DNA from: Emmonsiellopsis sp. PD_33
Lineage: Eukaryota; Ascomycota; Eurotiomycetes; Onygenales; Ajellomycetaceae
NCBI GenBank assembly: GCA_032988165.1
Contig: JANTQF010000110.1
Location: forward strand, 41,206-105,205
Direction of reading: 5' to 3'
DNA length: 64,000 nt
Of this stretch, positions 20,723-30,773 are shown in pieces. The translations under genes were made by a program, and so were the position numbers. Positions within the stretch are counted from its first letter, which is position 1; each line of letters begins with the position of its first letter. The notes under the pieces are model-generated. The model was not told the origin of the DNA. It was given only the letters and a program-made list of their open reading frames with translations, and made no database searches.

Positions 20723-22385
20723 ATGAACTCCCTCAACATCCTCTCGTCCCGAGTGATTGGGCAACCATCGAACTCCAACAACCCCCGTCCCCGCTCCCGT
20801 TCGCAGGGTCCGGCTCGTACGGATAATTCTCGAGACGGTCTGGGAGCAAGTCGATCATACAGCGAGGGAAAGCTATACGGCGCGGAGTCCTTCGGTGACG
20901 GCGAGCACGACGAACATCCTGACCATACACAGGAGAATGATGAGTCTCTAGACTCATCGGGCATGGCTGACGAGAAGACTCCGCTCTTGCAGGAATTGCA
21001 AAGGGATGGCTCACTTCCGTCGACCAACAAACTGCAATTTATAGCCCAGCGGCTTTTTGACGCCATCGCGGAAACATTAAAGATCATATTATCTGCTCTG
21101 GCGTCCCCGGCCGTCTATGTGGCGCGTACCTTGCGAGACGATGACGGACGTTATTCTCTTTTCACCCCGGTTCGACGGCTACGGCGGTCTACGGCACAAC
21201 AAGGCAGGGACATAGGGCAAGCTCAGGCCATTGGCATGCCAGCAGGACGCAGAGGCAATGGAGTTACGGAGAAATCCTCGAATGCGCGTGGGAGCAATGT
21301 GAGACGGCTTAGAAGCTCTACATCCCGAGAGTCAATCTCCTCCAATACTTCAGAATCAGAACCTGACCGAAGAGGAGCAAAACAAGCCAATGGTGGAGGC
21401 CGGGCTACTCGGTCGAGATCCACTCACGGTTCCTCGAGCAGCACCGATGAAGGCACCCCGCGGAGGTCAATACGGATTAAGCTCAATAATGAAGGCAACC
21501 TGAAGCGAAAGCAGCATAAACAGAGAGGCTCCCAGGCGTCTGCCAGCGAATTCTCTGAGAACCTTGCCGCTGAAAGCCTAAAATCTCCAATATCTTCTCT
21601 TAAGCTCACCAAATACCCACACGCTCCCTCTCCGCCGCGTCCGCTTATCCCACCCCGGCAACCTTCGTATGCGAATTCTCGCAACGCGCCAATGGCACAA
21701 AAGACCCTCGTCTTAGATCTTGACGAAACTCTTATTCATTCTCTGGCGAAAGGAGGCCGCATGTCTAGCGGCCACATGGTGGAGGTCAAATTGTCTGCAC
21801 CAGTCACGACTTCGTCCCCTGGCGGACCAACAGCCACTCTGGGCCCTCAGCACCCAATTCTTTACTATGTTCACAAACGACCGCATTGTGATGACTTTCT
21901 ACGCAAAGTATGCAAGTGGTATAAACTCGTCATCTTCACCGCCAGCGTTCAAGAATACGCAGACCCGGTCATTGATTGGCTCGAGCAAGAACGCAAGTTC
22001 TTTCATAGTAGATATTACCGACAGCACTGTACATTCCGGAATGGCGCATATATCAAGGATCTCAGCTCTGTGGAACCAGATTTGAGCAAAGTGATGATCT
22101 TGGATAATAGTCCTATGAGCTATATTTTCCATGAAGGTATGACCTGTATACCCCCGCCCCGCCCCCCCCCCCCAAAAGAAACAGAATTCGCCATATATCC
22201 TCAGTACACGCTTACTAATTCTCCTTCCTTTTTCACCAGATAACGCCATCCCAATCGAAGGCTGGATCAACGACCCCACAGACAACGACCTCCTCCACCT
22301 CATCCCCATCCTAGAGGCGATGCAGTACGTAACTGACGTCCGGGCCCTTCTAGCACTACGGCGCGGAGAAGCGGAAACCCAATAA
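20723..22385 (+). CDS. NEM1: Nem1-like CTD/HAD phosphatase
   Basis: Exons 20723-22136 and 22240-22385, 519 aa; the GTATGA..CCAG intron splits the Asp codon of FHEDNAIPIEGW. The first ~300 residues are Ser/Arg-rich, with a hydrophobic stretch near residues 110-135 that fits the membrane anchor of Nem1. The C-terminal third is the FCP1/NIF (Dullard) domain. It contains the DLDETL catalytic motif (Asp332, Asp334), VHKRPHCDDFLRKV, VIFTASVQEYADPVIDWL and ILDNSPMSYIFHEDNAI. Nem1 with Spo7 dephosphorylates the lipin Pah1 at the ER and nuclear envelope, controlling triacylglycerol synthesis and nuclear shape. The intron contains a C-rich run (22150-22172). Confidence 0.92.
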
Positions 22386-23843
22386 TAGAAAAAATATCCG
22401 GCCTAGACAAATGTATATACCAACCTAATTTGTTTTTCTTTTTTTAACTCCCCCCTCTTTGCTTCTGGGCGCGCCTACCTGCTTTTCCGTTGTTGTTTTC
22501 TTTTGCTGCTTTTTGTGATGTCGACATAGCATGGTGTTTTTATCGCGTTGACTCGAGGTTTTGTTTTATTTATTTGATATCAATTTCTGCTGTTTGGTGC
22601 GTGCGAAAAGAGAGTACATTCAACATTTTTATCGGAGGGGTGGTGATACGGTGAAAACGCCGGATGTAGGGCATATATAACTCGTTGCTTTTGCTTTTGA
22701 TATTATGTTCACCCATTATACATATACCCGCAAATTGTCTGTGCGAGTTTGCGAGGAATATACATTCAATCGTTGCCTTTTCTTCTTGCCTTGAGCTCAT
22801 GGAAATACCCCCGAGCTCTTTTTCGATTCTACCTGCGGACTCAATAGGGCAAGGCGGGCTATATTGCTAATTCCTAAGTTTCAGTTGTGTTATATATTGG
22901 CCTTCCCTTGCGAGGTATTGCTTCTCTGATAGTTCCAATCTTATTTTCTAATAAATTCTACAAAACCGTCATGAAGAGGGCGTCTTCGTATTCGTATTTA
23001 GTTATCGTATTGAACTTTATTTGGCGCGTTGAAGCGCGCGCGTAGACGGTGAACCTCACTCCATCAACCACCGTCCTTGCTTGAACCGCGTTGCATGAAG
23101 CATATCGAATATTCCGTGGATATTTATCTGGGTCATTACCATTCAACTCCTCGATTTGAACAGCGACAAGTGACTTGACAACCTCGGGATTATCTATCTC
23201 TTTCGCGGGTCATTTCCCATCCCAGAGATGTAAGGCTGATTGATTGATGCTTTCCTTTTCTTTTTTTTAATACTCGTCCGTTTCTATTCTACTTGACCTT
23301 GCCGTTTTATTTTCTCTTCTTACCCTTACTTTGCAAGCCGGTGGTGTTAAATACAATGGGACTTTAGCTCTGGGGTAGACCTACAGACGTCAAAGTCAGA
23401 CTGGGCCTTTCTATACAAAAGAGCATATATTTTTTTGATTGTTTCCGTTGCATATTGACGTGCATAAGCTACCCTGTTTGCCTATTTCCAACTTTTAGAC
23501 TGTTGCTTATTATTGTCGAGAAATTACTGTTGTCTCATGTTTTGACCGTACCTGGTTGAGATGCATGGATTTCCTACGAAAACGGGACATTCTTTATGAG
23601 CGCATCATCATCACTTTTCACTCCCTATTTGTCAATTACTTCTTTTCTGGGCTGACTGCCTCCCTTATCTAGTTTCACTAACATGTTTACAGATAAAACC
23701 CTCACACCCACTTTTCATCCCCCACCACACAGAGGAGCTCTACGTGTTGAATATCTCCTTATTATTTAGCATATAGACCCGGAAGATTAAACCCCACAAA
23801 CAGTAAAGAAAACAGAAAGAAAGGGGGAGGAGAAAAAAGCAAA
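22386..23843. other. AT-rich spacer
   Basis: This 1.46-kb interval holds the 3' flank of NEM1 and the promoter of the next + strand gene. It is T-rich throughout. I found no coding exon, tRNA or mobile-element signature. Confidence 0.55.
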
Positions 23844-25046
23844 ATGTCCTCCGCCTCCCTAGCACCATCCAAAATAACCAAAACCACCCTATCCACCCTC
23901 CTATCTCTCTACCCGCACACCATCCGAGAAGTTTACAAATCCAAACTCCTCTCAAAGGCTGCTTCGAAAACTGGAAAGAAACCACCAGCGGGGAAGAAAC
24001 CAACAGCTGCTGCGCCAGCAAAAGATAGCGAGAAGGCTATTAAAAAGGACCTAGACGAGTTTTTGCAATTGGATAAATTGCGATATGAAACTATACCGAC
24101 TGCCGTGCTGGGAAGAATTGAGGCTGGGGTTGGATTGAATGCAGAAGATGACGGTGGAGATGGAGAACGACCGAGGAAGAGAGCGAAAACGGGGTCTAAA
24201 AAATCGCCGTCAGCTTCTAAGGCATCCGGTCCGTTCTTAGAGAAGGAAGAAATCGTCCAATTGATGGATTGGAAACTGTAAGTTTCTCCCTCTCCCTCCT
24301 TCTCTCTCTCCATGTAGATAATACACACCCATCCCACTCCAACTCCCCATCTATCCATTCTATAATAATATTTCCATCTCACATAAACTAAACCACCCAA
24401 CAAAAGAAAACACGGCTCCCACCGCCCGGCCCTCCTAGGCATGATCCGCTCAAACCCAGAACCCCTCGTCCGCTCAACAACCAGTCTCGCATTCTCACAG
24501 CTCCAAACTGCCCTATCATCATCCACCAATGATGACGATGACGATGACGATGGCGATGATGCATTCCCCGCCACGCCATTGGAAACACTCACAGGCCCCC
24601 TTCGCGGCGTGGGACCCGCGACGGCATCTCTTTTCCTCTCTATCGCGCCGTCGTCGTCATCGTACAGCAATCGCACCCCTAATAGCGCCGCTGGTAATGA
24701 TATGGATATCAATGCAGCTCCATTTTTTAGCGATGAGCTGTTTTACTGGTTGTGTGCGGGTCGGTATCCGGAGTTAGAGAAGGGGGAGGGGAAGGCGAAA
24801 GCTGTGCCGCCGGTGAAGATCAAGTATAATATGAAGGAATATCGTCAGCTGTGGGAGGCCGTGAGGGAGTTGAGGGGGAGGGTTAATGGGGGGGTGTCAG
24901 TGGGGGATGAGGAGGGGGAAGGGGAAGGGGAAGGGGAGGAAGGGAGGAGTTTCTCCGTGCTGGATGTTGAGAGGGTTGCGTTTGTTATTGGACATATTGA
25001 TGTGTCTGGGTATGTGGATGGAGGTGAGGGGGAGGTATCTGCATAG
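23844..25046 (+). CDS. Conserved hypothetical, helix-hairpin-helix-like
   Basis: Exons 23844-24277 and 24407-25046, 357 aa. The junction (GTAAGT..AAAAG) gives LMDWKLKHGSHRPALLGMI, which reads as a continuous helix. An N-terminal helical part with Lys-rich linker (about residues 45-70) is followed by a basic patch RPRKRAKTGSKK that could be a nuclear signal. In the second half, LRGVGPATASLFLS resembles the glycine hairpin of helix-hairpin-helix DNA-binding folds, and FFSDELFYWLC follows. Two simple repeats code low-complexity tracts: an Asp run (24531-24560) and an acidic Gly/Glu run (about 24910-24941). A nuclear DNA-related role is a guess from these two features only. Confidence 0.75.
24531..24560 (+). 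repeat. GATGAC-type coding repeat (Asp tract)
   Basis: Imperfect GATGAC units encode a run of Asp in the hypothetical protein. Length variation between strains is likely. Confidence 0.8.
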
Positions 25047-25601
25047 GTAGTTAGCAGTTATGGATATCCCGGCATTGTAATTTGGTTATATAAGAAAGAA
25101 TTTGCGAGCATTTAGTTACTGTAGAGCAGACAACCTGTTAGTATGGCGCTGTTTTTTATAAGCCTTGATAAGATCCATGGCCATCCCCAACCCATTATAT
25201 AGTGGGTGATATGGAACGACAGGCAATTTATCGCCCAAGACGACAATACTCACTTCACCCTTGTAGGATCTACATAGTACATATACATACCCCTCTTGAA
25301 TTCAGCTTGCTTCATCAGCATTTCGTAGGGTTTTAATAAATACGAGGAACAAAAGCACACTTACAAATCATTATTAATTATCAACTGCCTTTTCCAATGC
25401 AAAACGATGTTGTGGCTATCTCTATATGAGCACTCTTCCCGATCTGATCGAAGCTTTCTATATCAAAGAGGGTCTAGGGAAAGCCGTAATCTCATCTCCC
25501 AAGCCTATAATCAATTACCTACCTACCCATCCCTGTACCCAAGTATAAATATTTCATCTTCCTAGCCCCCAATACATTTCCGTCATCCACATACGCCAGC
25601 C
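25047..25601. other. Spacer before MDR oxidoreductase
   Basis: This is the 3' flank of the hypothetical gene and the promoter of the oxidoreductase. It is AT-rich with nothing else recognised. Confidence 0.5.
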
Positions 25602-26858
25602 ATGACATCGCCAATTCCCAAAACAACCAAGCAGTGGAAGCTCATCGGGCAGGACGGGTTCGACGGTCTGAAATACACAGAAGAGCCCGTGGCTGAGTTG
25701 GGCGATAACCAGGTGCTCGTTAAAAGTGAGAAAACTTTAGCTATTGCATATCTACTCCCACCCCCTTTTTATACATAGAGAATATGAAACCTAACAAATA
25801 GAATAGTCAAAGCCGCATCCCTCAACGTACGCTCCTCCTCCCTCCCCTCATTCCCCCCCTTACTTCTTCCATTCTCTTCCCCTACAATCCAATTCCAATT
25901 CCAATTCTAACCCCTTACCTAAACCCAACAGCCCCGCGACCTCCTAATCACCCGCGGCCTATACCCCTTCCCCTTAAACCCCACCGGCATCGTCCCAGGC
26001 TCCGACGGCGCCGGAACCGTCCTCGCAATCGGCAAACACGTCACCCGCTTCCAGCCCGGCGACAACGTGCTCACAACAATCAACCCGACATACCTTTCCG
26101 GGTCCATAACGGCTGAAACGGCTCGGGCGGGGCTTGGTGCCGAGCTGGACGGTACGTTTCGGGAGCTGGGTGCGTTTGATGAGCAGGGGCTTGTGCGGAT
26201 GCCGGAGGGGTTGAGTTTTCGAGAGGCGGCGACGTTGAGTTGTGCGGGGTTGACGGCGTGGAATGTGCTGTTTGGGGAGAGGAGGGTTGGGGAGGGCCAG
26301 TGGGTGTTGACGGAGGGGACGGGCGGGGTGAGTTTGTTTGTTATTAGGTTTGCGAAGGCGGTGGGGGCGAGGGTTATTGGGACGACGGGGAGGGGGGAGG
26401 TGGGGAGGAGGTTGTTGGAGGGGCTTGGGGTGGATTTTGTTATTGATTATCGGGAGGAAAGGGAGTGGGGGGTTAAGGCGAAGGAGGTGACGGGGGGAGT
26501 TGGGGTGGATGTTGTAGTTGATGTTGTCGGGCCGAGGGGATTGGGGCAGAGTGCTAAGGCTGTGAAGTTGGACGGGGTGATTAATGTTATTGGGGCTGTT
26601 GGGGGGTTTGAGGAGGGGGATAAGGGGGAGGAGATTCCCAGGCTGTTGGATACTTGGATGAATTTGTATACGGCGAGGGGTGTGTGGGTGGGTAATCGGG
26701 CGCATATGGAAGAGATGTGTAGGGCCATCGAGGGGAATGCAGAGAAGATGAGGCCGGTGATTGATGAGCGGTCGTTCAAGTTGGAGGACCTAAAGGAGGC
26801 GTATGAGTATATGGCCGAGGGGAAGCATCTGGGTAAAGTGTGCATTGACATTGCCTAG
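25602..26858 (+). CDS. MDR-superfamily alcohol dehydrogenase-like oxidoreductase
   Basis: Three exons: 25602-25725, a 20-nt micro-exon 25807-25826, and 25932-26858; 356 aa. The micro-exon is needed to give the family sequence VLVKIKAASLNPRDLLI. The N-terminal GroES-like domain has GIVPGSDGAGTV and the cofactor domain has TEGTGGVSLFVIRFAKAVGA with a GTTGRGE turn, so NADP(H) binding is likely. I see no catalytic or structural zinc cysteine cluster, which suggests a zinc-independent quinone-reductase-type enzyme. The substrate is unknown. The composition changes sharply inside exon 3: C-ending codons before about 26100, G- or T-ending codons after. Confidence 0.85.
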
Positions 26859-27823
26859 ATGCTTCGGTGCATAGTCTGCGGATCCGATCATGAGCAATGG
26901 GAGATATTTCGAAGAATAAAGCTTGAGTTTAATCTCTGTGTCGAAATAGGAGTATCCATATCAGGTTCCATCGAAATAACTTGGTCAATTTTTGCGCTTG
27001 TGGTAGGAGTGGTGGATTCATCGTGCCATTTTCCACGTAACATTGGGCTATCTCTTCCAATTTGATGGACTGTCTGCTTCTCTCGCTCAGTGCCTCAGCA
27101 AGCATGCATAAAATCAAGCTGCAATGCAAGCCAAGACGTCATAATTGGCAGCACATTACGGAGTACTGTAGTTATTGCTGTGCTCATCATGGTGCTCCGA
27201 AGTGGTCAAATTAGCTGGGGATAGCTAGTTAGATCCATATAAAACGCCGTGGCCAAAGAATGCAACAAATTTCGACACGGGAGGCACCAATTCACCAAGT
27301 CCCTGAGAACAGATTTGTCATGCCGTTGGGGCCAAAGACAACATGGGGGATCCAGGAATTGGAGACAGCCCAGGGTTTGGAATCAACTGGCGCCATTCTG
27401 CAGCAAGATGCGGTCATCGCCAGTGAATTGATGCTAGTATCCTTGTTAATAGGCTGACCATGCAGATAATAATATGATTCTATGAATGGCTGCAGACGGG
27501 TTAATAATCAGCACACGAACAAGGGTTCAAGGTGCTGCGAGGAGGAGGTGACGTCGAAAAAGCTGGCGGCTCAAGATTAGTATTAATAAGCCGATTTGCC
27601 GAACATCAACCTCCAACCTCTATTTATCTATCTACCCTCAACCACCCCGGCTGCAACTCCAACAACCTCCCTCCTCCACCACCAGTTCCTCGCAGACCTC
27701 TACATCCTCCCCGTTCTCTATCATCGCAACCAGCAAGGCAATCCTGCCTTCGCCCATCTGCCCACCATCGCTTCCATATTCCGCCGCTTCATCGGCTCCT
27801 TTGCCGCCCCCAACCCCGCCGCC
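26859..27823. other. Spacer with possible 5' extension of glutaredoxin
   Basis: The first part is the 3' flank of the oxidoreductase. From 27596 an in-frame open stretch leads into the glutaredoxin ATG at 27824 and could be an N-terminal extension. Two short frames at 27249-27457 resemble no family. Confidence 0.5.
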
Positions 27824-28379
27824 ATGTCTGCCGCAAGAACCAAGGCCGAGGGCATCATTGCCAACAACAATGTTGGTGCGTATACCTTTTTCTTCCCTCT
27901 ATAACGAGATATTTTCTCAGCCATCTATTGGACGGAGAATGCGCTTCACGCTGCATGTTGCCATTGATACCGTAACTATGACTCCAATGCTAACCAATCG
28001 AAAAAAAAAACCAGTCGTCTTCTCCAAATCCTACTGCCCCTACTGCCGCGCCACCAAGCAGCTGCTGAACGACGAAGGCGCTCAATTCTTCTCCATTGAG
28101 CTGGATCAAGTCGGTACGTTTTCCCCCCCTTTCGCCCCCATCGTGCCAACCAACCCCCCCCCTCCCCAACACCCCCCCAAAAAGCAACGCCCTTCCTAAC
28201 ACTTATCACGAAACCACACAGACGACGGCGCCGCGATCCAAGACGCGCTGCAGGAAATCACCAACCAGCGCTCCGTGCCCAACATCTTCATCGACCGCAA
28301 GCATATCGGTGGTAACTCGGACTTGCAGGCGCGCAAGGCGGAGCTGCCGGCGCTGTTGAAGGCTGCGGGGGCTGTTTAG
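27824..28379 (+). CDS. Dithiol glutaredoxin
   Basis: Three exons: 27824-27875, 28015-28113 and 28222-28379, 102 aa. The active site CPYC lies in VVFSKSYCPYCRATKQLL; RSVPNIFIDRKHIGGNSDL supplies the TVP-like cis-Pro loop and the GG glutathione-binding turn. The enzyme reduces disulfides and glutathione mixed disulfides. The chosen ATG gives a canonical cytosolic form starting MSAARTKAEG. An in-frame ATG at 27596 would add 76 residues ending in an Arg/Phe-containing amphipathic stretch (FRRFIGSFAAP), possibly a mitochondrial presequence; yeast GRX2 makes two forms this way. The second intron is strikingly C-rich and the 3' end G-rich. Confidence 0.9.
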
Positions 28380-28773
28380 AATTCGTTATTGTCATGGGAT
28401 CGCTGATTAGATACGATTGAATTGCTTTGGGCTTGTTTTATATCCTTTGTGTATTTTGTTGGGAGGGGGTGGGGAATGGACGGTGTGTCATGGGTTGTAG
28501 GGGGGGTGAGATAGATGTTATTTCGTGGTATTGTGTTAATTTAATATGTTTTTGATTGTCATGATTTAGTTTTTATAAGTATGCATGGAATGTTTTGTAG
28601 ATGGTCGTCATTCGTAGTCGGTACCTGACGCAGTCTAGTATAATAAAGACATAAAGGAGAGTGGGATAGCTTATCCCTTCTGCTCTCTCGCGAACCCCCC
28701 CCAAACCATATATATAAAACAGTCTTATAAAAATACAATGACAAACTCCTCAACCCAACTTCCCCAAAGTACA
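28380..28773. other. Convergent 3' spacer
   Basis: G-rich 3' flank of the glutaredoxin gene (28460-28510) passes into AT-rich and then C-rich sequence at the end of the minus-strand AIM18 gene. No gene is seen. Confidence 0.5.
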
Positions 28774-30105
28774 TCACGCAACCCGCTGCTCAACCGTACC
28801 AACCGGCCTCTCCACAATCTCCATCACCCCCTCCACCACACTCTTCCTCGCCCCCTCACTAGCCACCTTCTTCCCAGCAAGATACCCCATCCACACCAAC
28901 CGACTAATCCTCTCATCCCTCACCTCCCCCAGCCAAACCAACGGCTTCCCACCCCCAGCCTGGAACATCGTCTCCAACCCCCCCGCCGCATCACGAAGCA
29001 ACAACAAAACCTGCCCCTTGGGCACATTCTTGCGCACCCCGCCACCAAACAGCGTCTTAAAATCCCCCACCGCATTCCCAAACCCCTCATCCGCAAACTC
29101 AGACACCACCCCCTCCCCCTCCCCCTCCCCACCCTCCTTCCCCTTCCCAGCAGCCAACTCCTTCACCCTCGCATTCGCCGCCTGCGCCCGCGCCGTAATA
29201 GCCCGCACCCAGCCATCCCTCAGATGCAAAAAGTCCGTATTCCGCGTCGGCACAATGCGCAACGCCGTCCGCACCCCGCCCTCCCTCAACACAGCCCCCC
29301 ACACCTCCTCCCCCTTCTCCGCATCCAGCAGCATCTCCTTCAGCGCCTCACGCTCATTAGGAACCAGCGACGTCGCCGCGATCGCGCCCGCACTGGCGGC
29401 CCCGACGCTAGTGACGGGTGTCGCGGCGCGGCGGACAAGACGCTGCTGGAGCGCTGCGATGTCTGCGGTGGCGATGTAGAGGCCGACGACGTAGACTTGG
29501 ATGTTTAGGAAGGAGACGGTGCGGATGCCGTGGCCGATGAGGGTGTATTCGTCCCCTGCGGGCGGGGTGGTGGAGGTGGTGGGGAGTTCGTCGCCGGGTT
29601 TTCGCGGCGTGGGGTCCTCGTCTGTGCCACTGGGGAGGCGGATGGTTTTGGGTAGGGTGGGGATGGTTGAGTTGCCCGTGGGGATTTGCTCGATGCCGTT
29701 GATTATGAGGGTTGGCGTGGCGGGGGTGTCGGGGAAGCCGCTGGGCCCGTCGAGGTTTATTATCCCGCCTCGGGTGGCTTGGGATGGTTTGGTTGGGGAT
29801 TTGGTATTGTTGTTTTGGAGATCGAAGAGGTCGAAATAGATCACGCTGGACATGGCTGCGGCGCATAGGGCAATGCCGGTCGCGCATAGCTTGATATTCC
29901 GTTTATGGCGGACATATTCTTCCTGAGCGGCGCGGGTAGCTCTGCGATTGGGGTCGACGGTGAATCTGGAGGCGGATGCGGTGGTGGAGGAGAGACGGCT
30001 CTGGAGGTGGAGGCGGAGGGGGAGAGGGGTGGAGTGCTGCGTTTGCCGGATGCATTGGCAGGCATAGCGGCGGAGAGGGGTGTGGAGGGAGGCGGATATA
30101 TTCAT
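28774..30105 (-). CDS. AIM18: Aim18-like mitochondrial chalcone-isomerase-fold protein
   Basis: Intronless, 443 aa. The N-terminus is Arg/Ser-rich and amphipathic (presequence, about residues 1-50). One hydrophobic segment follows (GIALCAAAMSSVIYFDLF, about 75-92), so the protein probably sits in the inner membrane. The region from about residue 190 on carries the chalcone isomerase-like fold: GHGIRTVSFLNIQVYVVGLY, then LRIVPTRNTDFLHLRDGWV, and VWLGEVRDERISRLVWMGYL near the end. Yeast Aim18/Fmp22 and Aim46 are the relatives; they bind heme and have no isomerase activity. A Gly/Glu-rich insertion (KGKEGGEGEGEG) is a local expansion. The + strand turns from C-rich to G-rich near 29400. Confidence 0.87.
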   Translation of the reverse strand: MNISASLHTPLRRYACQCIRQTQHSTPLPLRLHLQSRLSSTTASASRFTVDPNRRATRAAQEEYVRHKRNIKLCATGIALCAAAMSSVIYFDLFDLQNNNTKSPTKPSQATRGGIINLDGPSGFPDTPATPTLIINGIEQIPTGNSTIPTLPKTIRLPSGTDEDPTPRKPGDELPTTSTTPPAGDEYTLIGHGIRTVSFLNIQVYVVGLYIATADIAALQQRLVRRAATPVTSVGAASAGAIAATSLVPNEREALKEMLLDAEKGEEVWGAVLREGGVRTALRIVPTRNTDFLHLRDGWVRAITARAQAANARVKELAAGKGKEGGEGEGEGVVSEFADEGFGNAVGDFKTLFGGGVRKNVPKGQVLLLLRDAAGGLETMFQAGGGKPLVWLGEVRDERISRLVWMGYLAGKKVASEGARKSVVEGVMEIVERPVGTVEQRVA

Positions 30106-30773
30106 GTTGGCTTGTCAATTGGGTTATTGGCCTTGTTGTTAGGTATTTGGGATGCTGGATATTGGTTTCAATCGAGCAGAGCAAGCTTCGTTTCTTCTCC
30201 AGGTTTGGATTGAAGCTTGGCCTCGAAAAAGGGGATGATGTAATCAGTCCCACGTGATATCAAACCCCCTGGCCTGAGCCGGACCCCCTGGACTTGTGTC
30301 ATATTCCTTGCACATGGAGAGGAAGAAAAAGAGGAAGCTCTAAAGAGACATTAACAGTTGTAATAGTTAATCAAATCAATTGATTTCTAATTTGGCTGAA
30401 AATATGCAAAAATCTGAAGATATATGAATGTATGTATGTACAAGTGCCCGGATACATGGATTCTCCATGTCAAATCTACAGGCATGAGATGAAAGTGACA
30501 GAAAATAAAAAGAAGGATGAAAGGAAGATGACCAAAAGTAAAGACCGGGGCATGCAGGCCAGATGAAAGAAAAGTAAAAGTAGAAAAAAACGTACGAAGG
30601 GATAAAAAAATGAATCAGACATAGTGCTCGCTTGTCCAACGCCCTAAATGCAATCAGAAAAGCAGTAAAACATAAAGGGAAAAGAAAATATCGTCAAAGT
30701 CGTCATAGAGTAAGTTCGGGAAATGGCGTGTCAAAAGGTTTCAACTCTCTCCAGTCTTTCGTCTCTCCACCTT
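30106..30773. other. Spacer between AIM18 and RBR ligase
   Basis: This 668-bp interval contains the AIM18 promoter and the 3' flank of the RBR gene. It is purine-rich on the + strand from 30300 to 30640. Nothing else is recognised. Confidence 0.5.
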
